DNA of 6,713 nt, taken from contig JAJDDS010000316.1 in the NCBI GenBank assembly GCA_029260195.1, forward strand, positions 1 to 6,713, in the 5' to 3' direction. The stretch comes from Phycisphaerae bacterium. GTDB lineage: Bacteria > Planctomycetota > Phycisphaerae > UBA1845. Shown piece by piece: positions 1 to 3,780 of the stretch; positions within the stretch are counted from its first letter, which is position 1; every line of letters begins with the position of its first letter. The position numbers were made by a program, and so were the translations under genes. A model generated the notes under the pieces. It had not been told where the DNA came from. It worked only from the letters and a program-made list of their open reading frames with translations, and made no database searches.

Positions 1-261
1 CCCCCTGGACGATTCCAGGAGCCCCGCCCGACCCGACGCCTTCACACGGGAAACTGCGATTCTTCACAATTTATGCGGGCGAGACCCCGTTTCGTCCGAC
101 ACCAAATCGACTACAAACGCGGTTCTTCTGGGAATAGGCGATCCCCGTCGCCGGGTTGTGACTGAGGTGACGAATCAGTCTGCGGGACGAGTCGAAGCTG
201 CTGAATTGGCGGCCCCCCGCGCTGGCGTCGAACCGCATCGAACAAGGAGCACCCCATAGCT
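1..261. other. Leader region upstream of the redoxin gene; no gene recognised
   Basis: I see no gene here. One plus-strand frame stays open from the window edge to a TAG at 257-259, just before the redoxin start, but its translation resembles no family I know and an open frame of this length is unremarkable in GC-rich DNA. Two small perfect inverted repeats are visible: CCTGG/CCAGG at 4-8 and 15-19, and GGCGA/TCGCC at 137-141 and 148-152. An AT-rich patch lies at about 64-75. The promoter of the downstream gene is probably in this region, but no convincing -35/-10 pair stands out. Confidence 0.5.
244..249 (+). promoter_or_regulatory. Ribosome binding site of the redoxin-TPR gene
   Basis: AAGGAG lies 12 bases before the ATG at 262. 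The motif is good but the spacing is longer than the usual 5-9 bases. No in-frame ATG or GTG closer to it gives a better N-terminus, and the ATG at 262 opens directly into a clean signal peptide, which supports this start. Confidence 0.6.
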
Positions 262-1731
262 ATGAAATCGGCAAAGCGGCTCATCGCGATCGGGCTGGCG
301 TGGAACGCGATCATTCTCCCCGCGTTGGCAGGCGACCTCGACATCGGCTCCCAGGCGCCCAAGCTGACTGCGGACAAGTGGATCAAAGGCGAAGCGGTCG
401 ATCTCGCAACCGCTCGCGGAAAACAAATCACCGTCGTCGAGTTCTGGGCGACTTGGTGCCCCCCCTGCATCGCAAGCGTTCCCCATCTGACGAAGCTCCA
501 ACACCGGTATGCTGACGGTTCCGTCCGCGTTGTCGGGATCACCGAGAGCGACAGCCGAAACCCCATCGAGAAGGTCCGTCAATTCGTCGAGCGCATGGGC
601 GACAAGATGGACTATACCGTCGGGTTCGACACCGACGGACACGTCATCAAGAGCTACATGGAAGCCGCCGGACTCGATGGGATCCCCACCGCGTTCGTCG
701 TCGACAAGAACGGGACGATCGCCTGGATCGGCTTCCCCGACGAAGCCCTCGACGAGGTTGTGGCTGAACTCGTCGCGGGCAAGTTCGACATCGAAGTCGC
801 CAAACACGTCGCGAAAATCGAGGGGCGCATCGAAGAGGCTCAGATGTTCGGCGAATGGGACATGGTCATCGACTTGCTCGACGAAGTGATCAAGGTCAAA
901 CCCCAAGACCCCCGCGCCTGGATGCGAAAATTCGACATCTATGCTAACTACACGGGGAACGTGCCCGCGGCTCAAAAATCCGTCAAACGCGCCTTTGAGC
1001 TCTCCGTAGACAGCCCCGACAGGACGGCGGAAATCGCCAACACCATCATCACCGACGCCGACCCGGATGGGTTCAACAAGCTCGCCGACGACTCCCTCAC
1101 TCGCGCAGCCACGACCGCCCCCGACCACACCGGAATCCGCGTGGCCCGAGTCGCCCTGTTCGCCGCCCGCGGACGGGACGACGAAGCGCTCGCGCTCGCC
1201 GCCGATACCATCGACCGCCTCAAGGGCGATGCCGAGGGGCTAAGCTGGTTCGCCGGCGTGCTCTCGTCGCCCGCTCGGGCAGCCAAGTGCGGCGACCTCG
1301 CCCTCCGCGCGATCGAGTTGGCCATCAAAGCCGAGACGGACGAAGCCAAGCACTACGTCGCGAAATTCTTCATCCAGAACGAGTGCAAGAATGACATCCG
1401 CGGCGCCAACAACACTGGGCACTACGTCGTCCAGAAAGCGGCACAAGACGCCGATTTCCTCAATGGATTCGCTTGGGGACTGCTTACCGACGAGTCCACC
1501 AAGGGTAAGTTCGCAACGCTCGCCCTCGCCGCGGCTGAGACCATGTACAAAGCCCCCGGCGGCGACGGATGGTCACCCATGGACACCCTCGCCCTCGCCC
1601 GATTCGAGAACGGCGACGTGGACGGCGCCATCGCCATCCAGAAGCAAGCCATCGCCAAGTGCGACAACGACCACGCCCGCGCGTCTCTCAAAGACGCCCT
1701 CCAACGCTACGAAGAGGCCAAGAAGAAGTGA
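262..1731 (+). CDS. Secreted TlpA/ResA-like thioredoxin-fold protein with C-terminal TPR-like region
   Basis: The 489-residue protein begins with a signal peptide: basic MKSAKR, a hydrophobic stretch to about residue 20, and an ALA-G cleavage site near 23/24. A thioredoxin-fold domain spans roughly residues 26-175. It has QAP near 31-33, the CXXC active site WCPPC at 65-69, and an Ile-Pro at 141-142 that fits the conserved cis-proline before the strand AFVVDKNG. Proteins of this fold exchange thiols and disulfides outside the cytoplasm, so a periplasmic or cell-surface disulfide reductase role is likely; the substrate cannot be read from sequence. Residues ~180-489 are helical with TPR-like character, ending in an NGFAWGLL / DTLALARFENGDVDGAI / KKK pattern seen in planctomycete redoxin-TPR proteins. 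The gene stands alone on its strand here and looks intact, with one TGA stop at 1729-1731. Confidence 0.88.
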   Translation: MKSAKRLIAIGLAWNAIILPALAGDLDIGSQAPKLTADKWIKGEAVDLATARGKQITVVEFWATWCPPCIASVPHLTKLQHRYADGSVRVVGITESDSRNPIEKVRQFVERMGDKMDYTVGFDTDGHVIKSYMEAAGLDGIPTAFVVDKNGTIAWIGFPDEALDEVVAELVAGKFDIEVAKHVAKIEGRIEEAQMFGEWDMVIDLLDEVIKVKPQDPRAWMRKFDIYANYTGNVPAAQKSVKRAFELSVDSPDRTAEIANTIITDADPDGFNKLADDSLTRAATTAPDHTGIRVARVALFAARGRDDEALALAADTIDRLKGDAEGLSWFAGVLSSPARAAKCGDLALRAIELAIKAETDEAKHYVAKFFIQNECKNDIRGANNTGHYVVQKAAQDADFLNGFAWGLLTDESTKGKFATLALAAAETMYKAPGGDGWSPMDTLALARFENGDVDGAIAIQKQAIAKCDNDHARASLKDALQRYEEAKKK

Positions 1732-1742
1732 CACCGATTTCG

Positions 1743-1795
1743 ATGGCACTTTCCCGGTAGGATGCCGGGTGCCATTGGCGGCTTGCCCGGCAGTG
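1743..1795. repeat. Two overlapping imperfect hairpins after the redoxin gene; candidate terminator or dispersed palindrome
   Basis: Hairpin 1 (1743-1775) pairs ATGGCA with TGCCAT and CCCGG with CCGGG, around a 7-base loop, with a CTTT bulge in the left arm. Hairpin 2 (1773-1795) pairs CATTGGCGG with CCGGCAGTG, allowing one G-T wobble and one G-G mismatch, with a five-base loop. The two share three bases, so they are partly exclusive. They begin 11 bases after the redoxin stop and lie between two convergent genes, where termination would be expected, but no clear T-run follows on the plus strand. A run of six T follows the minus-strand pseudopilin stop at about 1817-1822. The wording resembles GC-rich dispersed palindromes that I associate with planctomycete genomes; that is from memory and unverified. 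Confidence 0.5.
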
Positions 1796-1823
1796 TTCGC
1801 CCCGAATGCCCCCGCCAAAAAAC

Positions 1824-2096
1824 CTACGGCGTCACATCCACATCCTCGACGCCGTTGAGATCGACATCGGTCGCCAGTCGATCCCGGTACTGCTGCGTCT
1901 TCGTCTCACCGTGGAAGTCCTGAAACAGGTAATTCGTCCCGCCGTAGTGCCGATCGCTGAACCGATTCCCGTTGTACCCCGCAGCCCCCCCCGTGTTGGC
2001 TTCACCCGCGTCGATGAAGGACGTGCAAATCCGCTCCGACTCCTCGTTCGCGTCCCCGATCAACGGCAAAGTTTCCTGGCCGAGGGCTGGGCGACT
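1824..2096 (-). pseudogene. C-terminal fragment of a planctomycete type II secretion pseudopilin-like protein
   Basis: About 90 codons are open on the minus strand, from just after a TGA at 2099-2097 to the TAG at 1826-1824. The translation carries the ending typical of planctomycete prepilin-type (H-x-G-x-N-Y-L-F) proteins: YNGNRFSDRHYGGTNYLF followed by a short charged tail that ends DVDVTP. In the family this is the C-terminal end of a protein of about 200-350 residues whose N-terminus carries a prepilin peptidase site and a membrane helix. Neither is present here. There is no ATG; the only usable start is TTG at 2069-2067, inside the conserved part. I therefore read it as the 3' remnant of a gene cut off near 2090. 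It would have been a pilus-like or secretion minor subunit at the cell envelope. Confidence 0.72.
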
Positions 2097-2169
2097 TCAC
2101 GATTGTCGTGCATCTGTCGCCTGTCAATCTCTGGGCTTTGGGCGATTCGAGTGCCTACTTTCCGTTCGT

Positions 2170-2481
2170 TCATGCGAAGAGGGTCCCGTTTCTCGCATAT
2201 TGGTCCATTTCCACGGACTGGCCTGACATGATCTCGTCGTAGAGCTCTTGCCGTTCGCTGTCGGGGGTATTCTCAGTGAGAAACCTGAAAGCTGAAGCGG
2301 CCACGTACTCTCGTCTTTCTTCAAAGGCGAGCCAACGCCGTCCTTCAGCTTCCGCCACAACGCCCGCTGTGTTTGAGCCAGCGAAAATGTCCACCACGAC
2401 ATCCTCGGGCTCCGTAAGAGAGCGAACGAAGAACTCGGGGAGTCTTGCCGGAAACCGTGCGGGATGGCGAGCGCGAGCGCG
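2170..2481 (-). pseudogene. C-terminal fragment of a beta-class N6-adenine/N4-cytosine DNA methyltransferase
   Basis: About 104 codons are open between a TAG at 2484-2482 and the TGA at 2172-2170. The translation reads HPARFPARLPEFFVRSL (motif X region), then VVVDIFAGSNTAG (motif I, the S-adenosylmethionine site, with the F-x-G core), then GRRWLAFEERREYVAAS (motif II-like, acidic residue after the strand). This order at the C-terminus is that of beta-class enzymes, in which the catalytic D/S-P-P-Y motif IV lies toward the N-terminus. That part is absent, so the fragment cannot methylate DNA alone. There is no ATG; a GTG at 2397 would start inside motif I. No restriction endonuclease is recognisable nearby. 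The fragment ends abruptly upstream in a GC-alternating stretch at about 2467-2488, which marks a breakpoint. Confidence 0.82.
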
Positions 2482-2723
2482 CTAGCGCAGATGCAAGCCA
2501 GCCCACCGGCTCTCAACTGGCCACGTCCAAAATCGACCAGCTGCCCGATCCCTGCACATCCGCCGAGTTGGCTAAGGCTCTCGGCAAATCGCCCAAGACG
2601 ATTGTGGACTGGTGCCAAGAGAGGCGCTACACTCAACTCCCGTGCTTCCGGCTCGGCAACCGTTGGTATCATCCGGCTGCTGAGCTGAAGCGATGGTTGA
2701 AAGGGATCAAGTGGTCAGATTGA
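2445..2723 (+). CDS. Small excisionase-like (HTH_17/MerR-type) helix-turn-helix protein, 5' end uncertain
   Basis: The frame ends at TGA 2721-2723. With the TTG at 2445 it gives 92 residues. Residues ~33-86 form a compact DNA-binding domain: PCTSAELAKALGKSPKTIVD is the helix-turn-helix, followed by CFRLGNRWYHPAAELKRWL, the wing and final helix seen in excisionase and MerR-type winged domains. Such proteins bind DNA for site-specific recombination or transcription control, often on mobile elements. The first ~25 residues look unlike a protein domain and run antisense through the methyltransferase fragment. There is no in-frame ATG; TTG 2445 and GTG 2457 are the only starts, neither with a clear Shine-Dalgarno. 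The natural 5' end may have been lost at the ~2480 breakpoint, so this could be a remnant rather than an expressed gene. Confidence 0.62.
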   Translation: MPETVRDGERERASADASQPTGSQLATSKIDQLPDPCTSAELAKALGKSPKTIVDWCQERRYTQLPCFRLGNRWYHPAAELKRWLKGIKWSD

Positions 2724-2728
2724 GTTTC

Positions 2729-2805
2729 GCCGAAAGCCCCGCGTCTCCGCCGAGTCGCGGTAGGGACTGCCCTTTCGGGCAGCCCCCTGGGCTTTGGCCG
2801 TTTTT
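2729..2805 (+). terminator. Three-way-junction structure ending in a T-run; elaborate terminator or structured RNA
   Basis: An outer stem pairs GCC-(g)-AAAGCCC (2729-2739, one bulged base) with GGGCTTTGGC (2789-2798). Inside it are two hairpins. Hairpin A is CCGCGTCTC / GAGTCGCGG (2739-2747 with 2752-2760; eight of nine pairs, one T-T mismatch, 4-base loop). Hairpin B is GGGACTGCCC / GGGCAGCCCC (2763-2772 with 2777-2786; nine of ten pairs, TTTC loop). The outer stem closes two bases before TTTTT (2801-2805). The structure starts six bases after the TGA of the helix-turn-helix gene. A Rho-independent terminator is the simplest reading, but two inner hairpins are more than termination needs. 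Confidence 0.6.
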
Positions 2806-2819
2806 GGTTGAGAACGCAT

Positions 2820-2863
2820 CCGGGCTGATTGCCGATTGATCGGTTGAAATCGGCCCGGGTTTT
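2820..2863 (+). terminator. Second bulged hairpin followed by TTTT
   Basis: CCGATT (2832-2837) pairs with AATCGG (2848-2853) around a ten-base loop. Below it CCGGG (2820-2824) pairs with CCCGG (2854-2858), with a seven-base bulge on the left arm. One G and then TTTT (2860-2863) follow. An alternative small palindrome, CCGAT/ATCGG, uses part of the same bases. It lies 15 bases downstream of the three-way junction and just before the next promoter-like region, so it may serve as back-up termination for transcripts entering from the left. The short T-run and the large bulge make this a moderate call. Confidence 0.42.
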
Positions 2864-2879
2864 CTGGCGTCTTCGTCTA

Positions 2880-2897
2880 TCTAGTGATATAACTAGA
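2880..2897 (+). promoter_or_regulatory. AT-rich palindrome overlapping a -10-like box; possible promoter/operator of the AbrB-like stub
   Basis: TCTAGT (2880-2885) and ACTAGA (2892-2897) are perfect inverted repeats around GATATA. The segment contains TATAAC (2888-2893), one base from the -10 consensus. At a 17-base spacing the -35 would be TGGCGT (2865-2870), a poor match. Transcription from this box would begin only a few bases before the Shine-Dalgarno at 2903. It is the most AT-rich short patch in an otherwise GC-rich neighbourhood. Small AbrB/MazE-type genes commonly control themselves through palindromes over their promoter, which would fit, but that role is inferred. Confidence 0.45.
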
Positions 2898-2902
2898 GAC
2901 CG

Positions 2903-2911
2903 AAAGGAGGT
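2903..2911 (+). promoter_or_regulatory. Near-perfect Shine-Dalgarno before the AbrB-like stub
   Basis: AAAGGAGGT is complementary to the 3' end of 16S rRNA over nine bases and sits seven bases from the ATG at 2919. It is by far the strongest ribosome binding site in the window. It fixes the start at 2919 and shows that the 5' end of this gene is preserved in full. Confidence 0.8.
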
Positions 2912-2918
2912 CAACCCC

Positions 2919-3113
2919 ATGGGCTACCCAACAAGAGTCCAGTTGATCAGACGCAAGGCCAGCGAGCAGTGGTACGTGAACTTCCCGGCCGTTCTTGGGA
3001 TCGTTGGCAAAGAACAGCTCTTACCATGCTGCGTCCAATCCCTCGCCTGGCATGAGCTGGAGCGACCGCCAACCATAGCAATTCCAACTCATGACCGTCG
3101 GTTCGCCGAATAG
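2919..3113 (+). pseudogene. 5' stub of a small AbrB/MazE-like gene, now a chimeric 64-residue ORF
   Basis: From the ATG the first ~25 residues read MGYPTRVQLIRRKASEQWYV then NFPAV. This matches, as I recall, the start of a small planctomycete protein family with SpoVT/AbrB-type swapped-hairpin character, sometimes found beside transposases; the family recall is not verified here. In those proteins the NFPA segment is followed by an alanine-rich A-x-A-M helix and a strand ending near residue 60. Here the sequence switches abruptly after codon ~25 (about 2993) to unrelated residues and stops at TAG 3111-3113. Codons 26-64 are simply the antisense of the acetyltransferase fragment. The stub keeps a strong ribosome binding site and a possible promoter, so a chimeric peptide could still be made. 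Any function is unknown. Confidence 0.6.
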
Positions 3114-3375
3114 CAACGGCGAGTATTTTGCTGGCACCGTCGTCGCAAATAGTCGTGTGGTGGTTTCTAAAATCCTCGCGAGCAACGGGAATGGCCGCCT
3201 CAACGAAGTGTGTCGGCCAGGCCCGAAGAAGGCGTTCAATTCCGGGCCAGTCGGATGGAGTTCCAGCACGTAGGCTCCCCGCTGCGAGTTCGATCAATTC
3301 CAACGAGAGGTGGGAGCGACGCGAAAGATCGTATGGGAACGGTTCGCGGAATTCCTCCGCCGCAATTCGGTGCAT
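2947..3375 (-). pseudogene. GNAT-family N-acetyltransferase, C-terminally truncated
   Basis: With the ATG at 3375-3373 the frame gives 142 residues. A GNAT fold starts near residue 36: LRAGTPSDWPGIERLLRAW is the first strand and helix, and ELELLWLAVAPAHARRGIGR (96-115) is the central strand and acetyl-CoA motif A, with the R-R-G-I-G pyrophosphate loop. GNAT enzymes transfer an acetyl group from acetyl-CoA to an amine; the substrate is unknown. After MVRAVL (residue ~122) the sequence departs from the fold: motif B, with the usual N-x-x-A-x-x-L-Y-x-x-x-G-F ending, is missing. The break, near residue 128 (about 2994), coincides with the break of the converging AbrB-like stub. The frame is also open upstream to a TAG at 3534-3532, with protein-like sequence but no start codon, so the N-terminus is uncertain. 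No Shine-Dalgarno precedes 3375. Confidence 0.7.
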
Positions 3376-3531
3376 CAATGGCAGGTCAGGGCCCGGATAG
3401 ACTTCGAATGGGCTAACTCGAAGCGCTAAGTGTACAAATGTGCTGACTTCTTCAACGACGTAATTGAGCAGTGCGGCGTGGTCGTCCTCGTTGCATCCGG
3501 TGCCGAAGCTGTGGCATGCTGGGAGTATGAA
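3376..3531 (-). other. Open, protein-like in-frame extension upstream of the acetyltransferase fragment
   Basis: Fifty-two sense codons precede the ATG at 3375 in the same frame, after a TAG at 3534-3532. The translation (for example DDHAALLNYVVEEVSTFVHL and SPFEVYPGPDLPLMHRIAAE) has regular hydrophobic and acidic spacing like a folded protein and runs smoothly into residues 1-30 of the acetyltransferase ORF, which also do not belong to the GNAT fold. No ATG, GTG or TTG occurs in it before the TTG at 3378. It may be the remains of an N-terminal domain whose start was lost. I do not recognise the family. Confidence 0.4.
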
Positions 3532-3766
3532 CTACGAAACAGATTGCGAACCTCTTGACCCTTCATGCCGACGACAATTCTCCACGGTCCTTCGCGAGAA
3601 CCTCGAATCGATCGTTGAGAGCATTCAGATCATTCAGTTCGAGTGCGATGTTGTGGGGGACAGCTGCGGCGCCCGTTTCTTCAAGGGTGCAGCCACTACG
3701 GTGCGCGCGTTCGCCCTGACACATGCTCCGTTCGGCGATTGCGGCAACCGGCGCTCGCGCCTTTGA
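3527..3766 (+). other. Weak small ORF in an otherwise unassigned stretch
   Basis: An ATG at 3527 opens 79 codons to a TGA at 3764-3766, beginning MNYETDCEPLDPSC and rich in cysteine. GGGAG sits only one base before the ATG, too close to be a normal ribosome binding site. The minus strand is also open here (3784 down to 3563) and overlaps the end of the kinase gene; its later half, such as ALELNDLNALNDRFEVLAKD, looks at least as protein-like. I recognise neither. The stretch 3535-3780 between the acetyltransferase frame and the kinase stop may be further gene debris. Confidence 0.2.
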
Positions 3767-3780
3767 TTCGGCTTTCCGCT

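Noticed and set aside
175..1128. 317-codon minus-strand open frame antisense to the redoxin gene
   Set aside because: It lies opposite a gene with a signal peptide, a WCPPC active site and strong codon bias. Its translation, rich in D, V, G and E, is the usual antisense pattern of GC-rich coding DNA and shows no domain.
2078..2251. Plus-strand open stretch reading LGDFTIVVHLSPVNLWALGD
   Set aside because: It looks mildly protein-like and crosses the unassigned gap 2097-2169. However, its second half is the antisense of the methyltransferase C-terminus, and I could identify neither a start codon nor a family.
2124..2672. 182-codon minus-strand open frame
   Set aside because: It runs out of frame through the methyltransferase fragment and antisense to the helix-turn-helix domain, both of which have recognisable motifs in their own frames.
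3406..3424. Possible integron attC core (GGCTAAC) that could explain the mosaic as gene cassettes
   Set aside because: The bases do not fit the RYYYAAC/GTTRRRY core pair, no matching partner site was found, and the genes here are truncated, not whole cassettes. No integrase is visible.
3750..3764. Small inverted repeat GGCGC/GCGCC followed by TTT near the kinase 3' end
   Set aside because: The stem is five pairs with a two-base loop, and the T-run lies on the plus strand, which is the wrong direction to end the kinase transcript.
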